From assembly GCA_037349315.1 (NCBI GenBank), contig JBAIAC010000569.1:1-64000 (forward strand): DNA of 64,000 nt, in the 5' to 3' direction. The DNA comes from Chelydra serpentina (lineage: Eukaryota > Chordata > Testudines > Chelydridae). The stretch's first letter is position 1; each line of letters starts with the position of its first letter. The notes below the pieces were generated by a model. The model had not been told where the DNA came from. It did no database searches and saw only the letters and a list, made by a program, of their open reading frames with translations. Below are positions 1-10,968 of the stretch, piece after piece. The position numbers and the translations under genes are program-made.

Positions 1-377
1 GATAACAGCGGAAAACCCCAAGATTAACCCCACGTTAGGACGAACGACTGTAGCATGACGTAGCAAAAGCCACAGAGCAAAGAGGGGATTTACAAGTAGA
101 AAGCTGGGGTGTTTTGCCGTTGAACGTTGGTTCAGGCCTGCAAAGCCTCAGGGCATCGGCTGGCGACCCACAGAGCCCAGCTCCTCACTCGGGCTCAGTC
201 TAACCGGCCATTCGACTGACTTGAGCTACGCCGGGCTGGGAGCTCCCAGACCATCTGCTGGGCCTGTGTGGGTGGGTGGGATCGAATGCAGAGGCTCAGC
301 GTTGTGTTTCCAATAAACGTGGCGTCTTCCCTTTGCCCCAAAAAAGACCCCGCGGGCTTCTTCTAAGCATGACAACA
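1..377 (+). mobile_element. LTR-like fragment at outer end of inverted unit U-A
   Basis: The segment ends in CATGACAACA, and about 60 bases earlier (near 313) has AATAAACGTGGCGTC. That polyadenylation-signal context also occurs in the LTRs at 9,265-10,219 and 13,960-23,657, so it resembles the R/U5 end of a related LTR. Its mirror copy is 10,591-10,967 at roughly 99% identity by eye. The 5' end is cut by the window edge (copy A) and by block X (copy B). No target duplication could be found. Confidence 0.45.
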
Positions 378-1938
378 CCACTAGACCCCGCCTCCACCCC
401 AGAGCTGGGGGATAGAACCCAGGCGTCCTGGCTCCTAGCACCCCCTGCTCTAACCTCCCAGACCCTGTGACACCACACCCCATATTCTTCATGGAAATAT
501 CGTTACAATATAATTATACATCGCTGTGATGTATTTGGGGCAGGAGAAGGCATGTGAGGTCTCATTGGAAAGGTGATGATGGGCTGAACATGATTATCCT
601 GTTTGTGTGCACGTCCCAGGCCTCTGTCTGAAGTTAGGAATATCGGCTCTGTAACAATGATCCGGGGGCTTCCCCTGGGGACGCCCCCCAGACAGCAGGC
701 CACCCGTCCCGCTGCGCCCTTAGGAAGAACAACACGTCTTTGAAGACGCTCATCTCCCACCTTCCCGGGATGCGACAAACCCCCTCTGACTCATGGCTGC
801 TTTCGTCACGTGATCCCGGCCCCCGGTTCTGGACTCCATGATGGACTACCAGGATTTTTCTACTGGGGGGCGGGGCGGGACCCACACTGGAAAACAAAGG
901 ATTCCCCCCATATGTAAATCCTATTTAAGGCAGGGGAGCGAGTTAATCAAGGTTCGTTCTTCACTGAATCCCTGCCCAGGCTGACGGCTGAAAACATCTA
1001 CGAACTAAAGACAAAGCGGGGAAGAAGGAGTGAGCCCAGGCTGGGAAGGTGTCTGGCCTGTGGGAGGAATCCCTGGCGTTTTAAGCTGCAAGCAGGAGCA
1101 GTTTGCCTTCAAGAACGTCTGCAATTTGCTTAAACAACATTTAGGGGGAGAAATTACAGCTTGTAACCAGTTTCTTTAGTATCTAAGCTTATATTGCGGT
1201 TTGGTTTTATTTGCTGGGTCATCGGCTTTGATCTGTTGGCTGCCCCTTGTAATCATTTCAAATCTATCTTTTGTAGCTAATAAGCTTGTCTTTGTTGTCT
1301 CTGTGGAATTCATAACTGGGGGGCAAAACACTGTGCAGATCGTCCCCCCCATCGAGGGAGGGGCTAATTTCCTGAGCTTGCGCTGTGCAGTTCTCGGCAA
1401 CACAATTTTGGGTTTGCACCCCAGAGGGGGGTTGCACTGGAGTGCTGGGCTGTTCTCTAGCTGAAGGCTTCCCATGCAGTCCCATGCAGTTTCTGTGGCT
1501 GGGTATGGCCCTACCCGTGTGTGCCGGAGGAGGCTTGAGAGCCTGGTTCACCAGGACGGCGTAAAGGAGACCAGGGTGGTGGAACAGGCAGGCTCAGTGG
1601 TACCGGAGGACATCAGCTGTTACAGACCCCAGTCACCGCCCGGAGCTGGACTCGAACCCAGGAGTCCTGGCTCCCAGCCCGCGCGCCGCTCTGCTCTAAC
1701 CGTTCCACAGACAGAGATGGTCCCATCACTCTGGACACTCCCAGGAAAAGTTGTCTAATGTACGTTATTGGCTGCTCCGTCTGGGGCTCTGAACCGCGCC
1801 AGCCCAGCTCCAGTCTCCCGTGGTCTCCCCAGCGCAGCCCAAACCAGCCAGGGGTTCCAGGTGCCCACTGCTCGGCCGCCCGGCCAAGTCACAGTGGGTA
1901 GATCCCGTGGGCAGCCTGTGACCACCGTCTGTGCTCCT

Positions 1939-2989
1939 TTAGCCAGTCGTCCCACTCCGCAGCGGGGAGAGATTGGCGTCGATCCCGATCCACTGGGGCA
2001 GGAAGGTGGCTGCAGGCTTGAAGATCTCGAGGAAGGGGGAGTCGGGGACGGTGTAGTTGGCCAAGTAGACAGTCTCTCCCCCAGCCAGGTACCCGGCCCA
2101 GATGCCGAAGGTCCCGATGGTCATGATCGTGTGGTTGCAATGAGCCAAGAGAGCAAAATCCCTCCCCGGCGACGACTCCTTCCCGTCCCCCGAGAAATAC
2201 ACGTCCCCCCGCGAGGCGTCAATGTTCTCCCGGCACCACGCCATCCCGTTGCTGGTCACCACGAAGACCGGCTCCTGGTACTTGGCCCGGAAGTAGCCCA
2301 TGGCCTTCTCCAGGTAGGCCTTGTCCGCCACCACCCCCTTCCAGCGCTCGGGGCATCACCCGGACGTAGTCCCCCCTCCGGACGTGGACGCCCACGTAGG
2401 TCACGTTCCGGCGCTGCCCACGCAGGCCGGCCAGGTACCGGTTGGCCTCCTCCTTGACGTGGTCGTGGAAGGAGAATTCCTGGAGGATCTCCTGCCGGAG
2501 GTGGTGGTAGAAGGTCCAGGAGCAGGGGTAGCCCGTGAGCCGGACGTATTTCCCCTCGATGTGCCTGTACTCCTCCGACATCCAGTCGTGGAGCTCATAG
2601 TCCCGCCACGGGATACTCCAGTACATATTGCCAGAGACCACGGGCAGGGTGATGCGGAAGAGCGGCGCCAGCTGCCGATGCATCTCCGGGAGGATGTAGG
2701 CCTGGCGCCCGTTCATCTTGGCCAGGGCGTAGAGGGTGGCGTATTCCCCCATCTGGTTCCCCAGGCGTCCCAGGGAGCTCACGGTCCACATGCCCCGCTC
2801 CGTCGTGGGGGCTGTGCTGGGGGGCGGGGCTGGGGACCCCTTCGTTGCGTTCGGGGACGGGAGCCTCTGCTCCATGGTGGGGAACCGGCTGCTCAGGTGG
2901 ATGAAGATGGAGAGAGTCATGATGGACAGCAGGCCGAGGAGCAGCTTGAGGGGTCTCCGGAAGAGGACCCAGGAGTCCGGGGCAGGCAT
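1939..2989 (-). pseudogene. Galactoside alpha-1,2-fucosyltransferase, FUT2-like copy A (one frameshift)
   Basis: Family role: a type II Golgi enzyme that transfers fucose from GDP-fucose to terminal galactose, making H antigen (GT11 family). The reading frame starts at 2,989 (MPAPDSW), in the same sequence context as copies B and C. It has a short cytosolic tail, one hydrophobic segment, a Ser/Pro/Thr-rich stem, then GMWT and [10 protein letters not shown]. Motif I ([11 protein letters not shown]) is intact. Just after it, near 2,345-2,355, there is one extra base relative to copy C (nine bases against eight between two identical stretches). The rest, from [14 protein letters not shown] to the TAA at 1,939-1,941, is open in another frame. 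Removing one base would give about 349 residues (human FUT2 343, FUT1 365). This could be a real pseudogene or a functional gene with an assembly error. A splice acceptor precedes the coding exon, as in copies B and C. Confidence 0.85.
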
Positions 2990-3414
2990 GGCTCCCAGCG
3001 GTGTTGAGGGAAGGAGATCCCAGCCTGGGGGAGGGGGGGGAATAGAAGGGAAAGGGGGGAGGGAAACAGGGGAGGGAGGAAAGGGGGGGATGGATAGGGG
3101 GGTGGTTAGAGGGGAAGGGGGAGGGGGTCTTCCTGGCCCTGTTACCTCTGTTCCCAAAAGGCCTCCGGCTGCCAGCAGAGCCCCGCCCCCGCCCTGCCCC
3201 TCTTAGCCCAGCCGAGGGGGCAGGTGACCCCAGCTCCTGCAGGACGTGTGTGGTTGGGGGGAGCAGAGTCACCACATTCCCCCCCGGCTCCCCGCAAATC
3301 CGCCGGACCCCGGATCAGCCCCCCTCAGCCACCATCCAACCCAGGGGCAGGTGAGAACAGTCAGAGCAGCAGTGTTCCCCCACCCCCCAGCCCTAATCCG
3401 CAGCCCCTTTGCTG

Positions 3415-3510
3415 TGAGAGAACCCAGGAGTCCTGGCTCCCAGCCCCCACTCTAACTACTGGACAGAACTCCCCTCCCAGAGCCAGGGAGAGAACCCAGG
3501 AGTCCTGGTG
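3415..3510 (-). repeat. SINE-head tRNA-like repeat, one to two copies
   Basis: Two copies of the motif AACCCAGGAGTCCTGG in reverse orientation, in the 5' flank of FUT copy A. The counterpart in U-B (7,021-7,275) has expanded to more than three copies. Confidence 0.7.
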
Positions 3511-3540
3511 AGCAGTGGTGGGAAGGAGGGTCACTGGGGC

Positions 3541-3893
3541 AGGAGGGGGCTGCCATGACTGCGGGGGAAATTAGGGAGAGGATGGAGGGAGGGTGGAGAT
3601 GGAGGGGGAGGGGAGGGGTGGGAATGGAGCAGGAGGAAATGGGGGGAGGGGATGCCGGGATGGGGGGTATGGGGCAGAAGAGGCGGAAGGACCAGCCCCC
3701 GGTGGAGGAGTGGGGGGCAGGGTGGGAGGCTTCAGAGCCGAGGGGCAGGACAGGAGCAGAGCTGGGCCGGGGAGTCTGGGGTCCGGAGGGATCTGGGGGC
3801 CAAGCCGGGGTGACACCCCCATCTCTCCCCCGAGGCCTGCGGCCGAGGTCCCAGCCCTGGGTCTCTGGGCCCAGATGCATCAGGCCTCTCGCG

Positions 3894-3924
<31 letters not shown>

Positions 3925-3926
3925 AG
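3541..3926. other. Purine-rich tract ending in a C run of about 29
   Basis: No gene seen. The first part is strongly purine-rich on the plus strand. The last part (3,896-3,924) is an almost uninterrupted C run. The segment is present in U-A and U-C but deleted in U-B. The long C run is likely length-unstable and hard to sequence. Confidence 0.6.
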
Positions 3927-4716
3927 GACGGACAGTTTGGGGAAGTCGGGCCAGGCCAGCGCCAGCGCCCCACGCCCTGGCCCCACGGCACGCAGAGCAG
4001 CGGGGCTGGGAGCCAGGACTCCTGGGTTCTCTCCCCAGCTCTGGGAGGGGAGTGGTCTCTAGCGATTAGAGCTCGGGGGCCTGGGAGCCAGGACTCCTGG
4101 GTTCTATCCCCGGTCTGGCACTGGGGCGACTCCCCTTCAAAGCCGCCAGCCGCCGGGCTCCAACCCTCCTCCCCAGCTCTCGGGGTGCCGGCCCCGTCCT
4201 CCCCCGCCCCCGTCTCTGTGCCCTGGGGCCGGGTCGCGGCTGCCGTGCGAGCGAGCTGCTCTGCAGGGGTGACATCCTGCCACAGCTTCCTGAGCAGCCG
4301 GCCGGGCTGGGGGAGGGGTGTTACCCCCATTTGCCCCAGGGGCGTGTGTGTGTTTCTTGCTGCTTTTCGCAGCCCTGCTCAGGGTGGACAGGGGGCGTCC
4401 TGCCTCCCGGTGGGCTCCTGGCACCTACGGGCCCCCCCGACACCCAGACCCTGAGCCCCACAGGCGGGGACGCCCGGCTCCGCGTTTCCTGAGCACGGCC
4501 GGGTTGCTCCCGCCGGCTCCGGCGGCCGGCTGCAGCCCTTGGCCTCCCTCGGGCCGCTGCAACCGGGACGTGCCCGGCCGCAAAGGAGGGACCAAAAGAT
4601 GCGTCAGGAGCTCGGGGATCGCGCCGCTTCCCGGCCGGGGTTCAGGCCCCAGATCCTGCCCCGGGCCCGGTGCTGCAGCCTGGCTAGCGCAGCTGGCCCG
4701 AGGAGGCGCTGGGCTT

Positions 4717-5570
4717 ATTTCTTGTCTCGCCTTCGCGGGTGTTTGCCTCACCTCTGAGGTTGTCAATGCCGCTAACTCCTTTCCCCTCCCATACAATGGA
4801 TGGTTCCCGCTGGCTCTCCACGTCTCTCAGCTCTTCTTGGGCAGCTGGCCGTTTGCGAGGGTTTTTCACCCTCCTCCTTCCCCCGTGCCCCCGTCCCCGG
4901 CTCCTCGCACCGAACACGTGGACAGAGCACCGCGGACAGGGTTGGGTTTGACACGGTTGCTAAAGGGATTTCAACAGAACCTCACCCAACGTCGGTCGCG
5001 ATGCTGATAAGAGACAAGCCCTGAGAGCCGACACTGGCCTGAAAACTTCCCCTAAAGCCAAAGGGGCCATAATCAGCCGTAAGGACTGTTCTGGTCTGTT
5101 CCGGCCTTAACAGCAGTTCAGACCCGGGCAGCCCGGCTGCTGCGTCTTTTCCAGCGCCCCAGGGTCGGTTCTTCCTGCTCTCCAGCCAGGGTGGCCGGCA
5201 GGATCCAATCCACTCCTACCGTCCATCCACACATCGAACACACACGCCATGATTAGCCTTCCGCCTTCAGTCGAAGTTATACAAAAAACAAGCATCAAAT
5301 CCTACTACTACAGGCAGAGCAGCGGGGGCTGGGAGCCAGGACTCCTGGGTTCTTTCCCCGCTTCTGGGAGGAGAGTGGGGTTGGATTAAGAGGTGCCAAA
5401 GCCCAACGGGAGCGTCTGAATCCCCTAACCCAGAGCTATTGAGCTCCGGTAGCTACAGCAACTATGAAGAGCAGAAGAGGTTCCAGGTGGGGGGAAGCCT
5501 GGACCCGGCTCTGTCCCTGCCCCCGCGGCCCGTCAGTGCAAACACCGGCGCAGGGCATCTCGCCACCCTG
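4717..5570. repeat. Block X1 (direct copy of 10,969-11,826)
   Basis: A block of about 855 bases that starts CTTATTTCTTGTCT and is repeated at 10,969 with few changes. It touches the inner end of U-A here and the outer end of U-B there. It contains a SINE-head copy near 5,330-5,390. No gene seen. The order U'-X-U-X suggests tandem duplication of U+X, then inversion of the first U. Confidence 0.8.
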
Positions 5571-6262
5571 ACGTCTACACGGCCATCTTCGTCACCCAAA
5601 CCTGCCGTCTCATCCAAAAAAGCTACAGAGTTAGTTTGACAGGCTCTATTCTCCGGAAGCCCAAAGTGTTAATTACGTTACACGCCTTTTAGTCTTTATT
5701 ATGTGAATCCCGTAGCAGCTGCTCCATTAACTTGCCCGGGATTGACAGACGTATAACTGTGGAATGGGCCTTTCCGGAGTAGCCCCAGTGCTCCAAAACA
5801 CATTCAAAACCAACGTTAACGGTCCTGCGAGCTCCTCGGCCCACTCTTTTAAAACTCTTAGAAGCCAGTTATCCAGATCTGCTGATTTAACAACGTCTGA
5901 CTTTAGAAGCAGCTGTTTAACTTCCCCAGCGGGACTAGTGGAATAGAAAGAGGGTTAGCATCACCATCTGATGAGACTGCATCAGCTGCTTTCCCCCCAA
6001 GACACAGAACAGAAATATTTATTGCCTTTCTTCATTATTAATGATAATTCTGCCATTTCCCTCTAAGAATGAACCAATACCATTGGCAGGGTTATTTGGT
6101 TTCTAAGAAACTCTAAATAGCTACTTATTGTTCTTAACTCTGGTGGCCATGCTGGTCTCCTTGTGTCCCATGGCTTCCCTTATCAATTTTCTACAATTCT
6201 TCTCTTCTCATTGATATTCATTCATATCAGTTTCAGCATACTTTGTTCCCCTACTTAGTCCC
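5571..6262 (-). mobile_element. CR1-like LINE reverse-transcriptase fragment (degenerate)
   Basis: Unlike the GC-rich surroundings, this stretch is AT-balanced. Read on the minus strand it resembles, from memory, the pre-RT and RT start region of CR1-clade LINEs widespread in birds and turtles: an N-A/T-NGIG segment, an acidic linker, then a peptide like S-AGPDNLHPRVLKE in a broken frame. No intact ORF remains. It separates X1 from U-B. Edges are approximate. Confidence 0.55.
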
Positions 6263-7020
6263 GGCCCCCTCCCCGCAGCCCAGCACCCCCTGAGGCCAGC
6301 CCAGCCAGCTGTGTTAGCGAGTCTGGATCTGTGAACCCCGGCCATGAAGCGGCGCGAGCCCAGAGATCCCGACGCGTCTTTTGGTCCCTCCTTTGCGGCC
6401 AGACACGTTCCAGCGGCGCTCGCTAGAGAGAAGCCAATGGCTGCAGCCGGCGCGCCGGAGCCGGCGGGAGGAACCCGGCCGTGCTCAGGAAACGCGTCAG
6501 CCGGGCGTCCCCGCCTGTGTGGCTCAGGGTCTGAGTGTCGGGGGGCCCGTAGGTGCCATGTGCCCATTGGGACGCGGGACACCCCCTGTCCGCGCTGAGC
6601 GGGGCCGTAGAAAGTAGCAAGAAATGACCCCCCCCCCCCCGCGAATGGGGGTGACTAACAGCCGGCTCCGGCCTCGGGCGTCTGCTCAGGAAGCTGTGGC
6701 AGGATGTCACCCCTGCAGAGCAGCTCGCTCGCACGGCAGCCGCGACCCGGCCCCGGGGAACAGAGATGGGGGCGGGGAGAGGACGGGGGTGGTGCCCTGA
6801 GAGCTGGGAGAGGAGAGTTGGAGCCCGGCGGTTGACAGCTTTGAAGGGGAGTCGCCCCAGTGCCAGTGCCGGGGTGGGAACCCAGGAGTCCTGGCTCCCA
6901 GCCCCCCCGCCTCTGAGAGCTGTGGGGCTGGGGCGTGGGGCGCTGATGCTGGCCTGGCTCGACTTCCCCAAATCGTCCGTCTGGACATGTTACCCAGTGA
7001 CCCCCCTTCCCCACCACTGC

Positions 7021-7275
7021 TCACCAGGACTCCTGGGTTCTCTCCCTGGCTCTGGGAGGGGAGTTCTGTCCACTGGTTAGAGCAGTGGGGGCTGGGAGCC
7101 AGGACTCCTGGGTTCTCTCCCTGGCTCTGGGAGGGGAGTTCTGTCCACTGGTTAGAGCAGTGGGGGCTGGGAGCCAGGACTCCTGGGTTCTCTCCCTGGC
7201 TCTGGGAGGGGAGTTCTGTCCACTGGTTAGAGCAGAGGGGGCTGGGAGCCAGGACTCCTGGGTTCTCTCACAGCA
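7021..7275 (+). repeat. SINE-head tandem array, about 75-bp unit, 3-4 copies
   Basis: Tandem copies of GGACTCCTGGGTTCTCTCCC plus GGTTAGAGC, an A-box/B-box-like tRNA head. Copies are almost identical, so the expansion is recent. It lies upstream of FUT copy B. Confidence 0.85.
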
Positions 7276-7730
7276 CAGGGGCTGCAGTTCAGGCCTGAAG
7301 GTCACCAGCCGAGCTGGGGGGGTGGGGGGACACTGCTGCTCTGACTGTTCTCGCCTGCCCCTGGGTTGGACTGTGGCTGAGGGGGGCCGATCCGGGGTCC
7401 GGCGGATTTGCGGGGGGGGGGGGGGGGAAATCGGCCCCTCCAGAAACTTGCTGACTCTGCTCCCCCCAACAACACGCGTCCTGCAGGAGCTGGCGTCACC
7501 TGCCCCCTTGGCTGGGCTAAGGGGGGCAGGGCGGGGGCGGGGCTCTGCTGGCAGCCGGAGGCCTTTTGGGAACAGAGGTAACGGGGCCAGGAAGACCCCC
7601 TCCCCCTTCCCCTCTAACCACCCCCCTATCCATCCCGCCCTTTCCTCCCTCCCATGTTTCCCTCCCCCCTTTCCCTTCTATTCCCCCCCTCCCAGGCTGG
7701 GACCTCCTTCCCTCAGCACCGCTGGGAGCC

Positions 7731-8790
7731 ATGCCTGCCCCGGACTCCTGGGTCCACTTCTGGCTGCCCCTCCAGCTCACCCTCTACCTGCTGGCCATCA
7801 TGACTCTCTCCATCTTCCTCCACCTAAGCAGCTGGTTCCCCAGTGCAAGGCAGAGGCTCCCGTCCCTGAACACAACAAAGGGGTCCCCAGCCCCGCCCTC
7901 TTCTCCGTCCCCCACGACAACCCCCACCACGGAGTGGGGCATGTGGACCATGAACTCCATCGGGCGCCTGGGGAACCAGATGGGGGAATACGCCACCCTC
8001 TACGCCCTGGCCAAGATGAACGGGCGCCAGGCCTACATCCTCCCGGACATGCACCGGCAGCTGGCGCCGCTCTTCCGCATCACCCTGCCCGTGGTCTCCG
8101 GCGACGTGGTCCAGAGCGTCCCGTGGCGGGACTATGAGCTCCACGACTGGATGTCGGAGGAGTACAGGCACATCGAGGGGAAATACGTCCGGCTCACGGG
8201 CTACCCCTGCTCCTGGACCTTCTACCACCACCTCCGGCAGGAGATCCTCCAGGAATTCTCCTTCCACGACCACGTCAAGGAGGAGGCCAACCGGTACCTA
8301 GCCGGGCTGCGCGGGCAGCGCCGGTACGTGACCTACGTGGGAGTCCACATCCGGAGGCGGGATTACATCCAGGTGATGCCCCAGGTCCGGAAGGGGTGCT
8401 GGCGGACAAGGCCTATCTGGAGAAGGCCATGGGCTACTTCCGGGCCAAGTACCAGGAGCCGGTCTTCGTGGTGACCAGCAACGGGATGGAGTGGTGCCGG
8501 GAGAACATCGACGCCTCGCGGGGGACGTGTATTTCTCGGGGGACGGGAAGGAGTCGTCGCCGGGGAGGGATTTCGCTCTCTTGGCTCATTGCAACCACAT
8601 GATCATGACCATCGGGACCTTCGGCATCTGGGCCGGGTACCTGGCTGGGGGAGAGACCGTCTACTTGGCCAACTACACCGTCCCCGACTCCCCCTTCCTC
8701 GAGATCTTCAAGCCTGCGGCCGCCTTCCTGCCCGAGTGGATCGGGATCGACGCCGATCTCTCCCCGCTGCGGAGTGGGAATTCTGGCTAA
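7731..8790 (+). pseudogene. Galactoside alpha-1,2-fucosyltransferase, FUT2-like copy B (two frameshifts, motif I altered)
   Basis: Same architecture as copies A and C: ATG at 7,731 shortly after a CAG|GCTGGGA acceptor, one membrane anchor, a longer Ser/Thr/Pro stem, then the GT11 catalytic domain. Two single-base losses relative to copy C, both in G runs, break the frame. One is near 8,395 (AAGGGG-TG); the other is near 8,520, where five G replace six in CTCGCGGGGG. The frame resumes each time and ends at the TAA before 8,790, so the repaired length would be about 353 residues. Independently of the frameshifts, motif I reads HIRRRDY: the glycine of the conserved HxRRGDY is arginine. This is the strongest sign that copy B is decaying rather than mis-assembled. 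Confidence 0.88.
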
Positions 8791-9264
8791 AGGAGCTCAG
8801 CCGGAGGACACGGTATCCCCCTGCCAGGACTCGGCTGGTTGGCCGAGCAGTGGGCACCTGGGACCCCTGGCTGGTTTGGGCTGCGCTGGGGAGATCGGAG
8901 GAGATTGGAGCTGGGCTAGAAGCTGTAATTTCTGCCCCTAAATGTTGTTTTAAGCAAAGTGCAGAGGTTCTTGAAGGCAAACTGCTCCTGCTTGCAGCTT
9001 AAAACGCCAGGGATTCCTCCCACAGGCCAGCTGGGGCTCAGTCCTTCTTCCCCGTCCTTGTCTTTGTGTCCGGGGCAGGGATTCAGTGAAGAACAAACCT
9101 TGATGGACGCACTCCCCTGGCTTAAATAGGATTTACATAGGGGGGGAATCCTTTGTTTTCCAGAGCGTTTCCCCCCACACAACCGGGGGCCGGGATCACA
9201 TGACGAAAGCAGCCATGAGTCAGAGGGGGTTTGTCGCATCCCGGGAAGGTGGGAGATGAGCGTC

Positions 9265-10219
9265 TGTAGAGAGAAATCTCTGTATTAAGTATTTCTATGA
9301 ATCCTTATGATGTTGCATTGTGTTATTTTGTATTAAGTATCTTTATCTTTATGACATTGCATCTTGCATTGTGTTATTTTCTATTTATATGACTTGGCCT
9401 TGTGCCTCTCTATTTTCATACAACTTTGTATTAGATCCCCATTTTGTATGAGATCCCTATTTGATATGGGAACTTTGTATTAGATCCCTATATAGAAAAC
9501 TTTGTATTAGATGTTCTAGCCCCTAAGGACAGTAGAGTTAAAGTAGAAGAAACATGTTTCTGTTTGCTAGTAGGATAAGATCTTCCCCCCACTCTGCAAT
9601 CAATTGCCCCATTGACTGACCGAGGTGTGAATGAGTGAGGCTTGGAAGACACCCACCTCCAGACACTGCAACAGTTGGAGAGGGGATGGGAGCCAGATCA
9701 AAGAACAATCAAGTGGCAAAGAAGAGCAGACATACTGACGGCCTTGGGGATTAGAAGCGAGGCACCTTCGTTAGGTAACACCCTCTTTGAGCAGCCTGGG
9801 GACAACACCCAGAGAAAAGCAGCACAAAGACCAACGGACACAGACCAATGGACACAGACCCAGAGTTTGAATCTGGAGTGGATTTGCATAAGAGGGAAGC
9901 TGCTATAGAAGTGAGGTGTCTTGCAGAAGGACCCCGGGTCTCGTCTTGTCACCATCGGAGCATCGATCCGGATCGGCAGAAGCCCGGCTCCACCCCTCCC
10001 CCATCTAACTCACCTGGCCAGTGCAGTTAAGGGGAGCAACCAGTTGGTAACAACAGCAAGACGGAGTGTGTTTGTGTCTGTGTGTGTGTGAGTGCATGAG
10101 TGTGATATATATATCATATGCATATGCTAGAGTATTGATTGATATCTGTATTACTAATAAATGTGGCGTTTTGCCTTAATCCCCTTGAAAAGATCCTGCA
10201 TAGTACTTTGAGTACAACA
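9265..10219 (+). mobile_element. Solo LTR of an endogenous retrovirus (955 bp), 4-bp TSD CGTC
   Basis: Begins TGTAGAGAGAAATC and ends GAGTACAACA, flanked by CGTC at 9,261-9,264 and 10,220-10,223. The unoccupied site GAGCGTCTTCAAAG is preserved in U-A (about 735-755, inverted) and U-C (about 27,678-27,700). AATAAATGTGGCG near 10,157 is a likely poly(A) signal. Its 3' end resembles the LTRs of the 13,960-23,657 provirus. TG...CA ends and a 4-bp duplication are retroviral hallmarks. No internal coding region remains. It inserted after the U duplication. Confidence 0.9.
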
Positions 10220-10590
10220 CGTCTTCAAAGACGTGTTGTTCTTCCTAAGGGCGCAGCGGGACGGGTGGCCTGCTGTCTGGGGGGCGTCCCCAGGGGAAGC
10301 CCCCGGATCATTGTTACAGAGCCGATATTCCTAACTTCAGACAGAGGCCTGGGACGTGCACACAAACAGGATAATCATGTTCAGCCCATCATCACCTTTC
10401 CAATGAGACCTCACATGCCTTCTCCTGCCCCAAATACATCACAGCGATGTATAATTATATTGTAACGATATTTCCATGAAGAATATGGGGTGTGGTGTCA
10501 CAGGGTCTGGGAGGTTAGAGCAGGGGGTGCTAGGAGCCAGGACGCCTGGGTTCTATCCCCCAGCTCTGGGGTGGAGGCGGGGTCTAGTGG

Positions 10591-10967
10591 TGTTGTCATG
10601 CTTAGAAGAAGCCCGCGGGGTCTTTTTTGGGGCAAAGGGAAGACGCCACGTTTATTGGAAACACAACGCTGAGCCTCTGCATTCGATCCCACCCACCCAC
10701 ACAGGCCCGGCAGATGGTCTGGGAGCTCCCAGCCCGGCGTAGCTCAAGTCAGTCGAATGGCCGGTTAGACTGAGCCCGAGTGAGGAGCTGGGCTCTGTGG
10801 GTCGCCAGCCGATGCCCTGAGGCTTTGCAGGCCTGAACCAACGTTCAACGGCAAAACACCCCAGCTTTCTACTTGTAAATCCCCTCTTTGCTCTGTGGCT
10901 TTTGCTATGTCATGCTACAGTCGTTCGTCCTAACGTGGGGTTAATCTTGGGGTTTTCCGCTGTTATC
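10591..10967 (-). mobile_element. LTR-like fragment, mirror copy of 1-377
   Basis: Reverse complement of 1-377 with only a few substitutions. It is truncated at its right side by block X2. Confidence 0.45.
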
Positions 10968-10968
10968 T

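Larger units (their letters stand above)
1..4716 (-). repeat. Duplicated unit U-A (inverted arm)
   Basis: This is the reverse complement of about 6,262-10,968 (U-B), and it also matches about 23,990-28,000 (U-C). It contains a FUT2-like copy at 1,939-2,989 and its flanks. Relative to U-B it lacks the solo LTR at 9,265-10,219 and keeps about 385 bases (3,541-3,926) that U-B has lost but U-C retains. With U-B it forms a palindrome with 4.7-kb arms and a 1.55-kb spacer. Whether homology continues to the left of base 1 cannot be seen. Confidence 0.85.
6262..10968 (+). repeat. Duplicated unit U-B (direct arm)
   Basis: Inverted relative to U-A and direct relative to U-C. It starts with a single monomer of the CAGCGCCCCC-type VNTR (about 6,270-6,290). 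It then holds SINE-head repeats, FUT copy B, the flank carrying a solo LTR, and the LTR-like fragment 10,591-10,967. Block X2 follows at once. Confidence 0.85.

Noticed and set aside
2219..3157. Calling FUT copy A an intact 312-residue protein
   Set aside because: The frame leaves the GT11 homology right after motif I. The remaining conserved motifs are in another frame.
7566..7730. Upstream in-frame start ([10 protein letters not shown]) for FUT copy B, and a similar one for copy A (to 3,157)
   Set aside because: It lies before the conserved CAG|GCTGGGA acceptor and encodes low-complexity Pro/Ser. Copy C has no equivalent.
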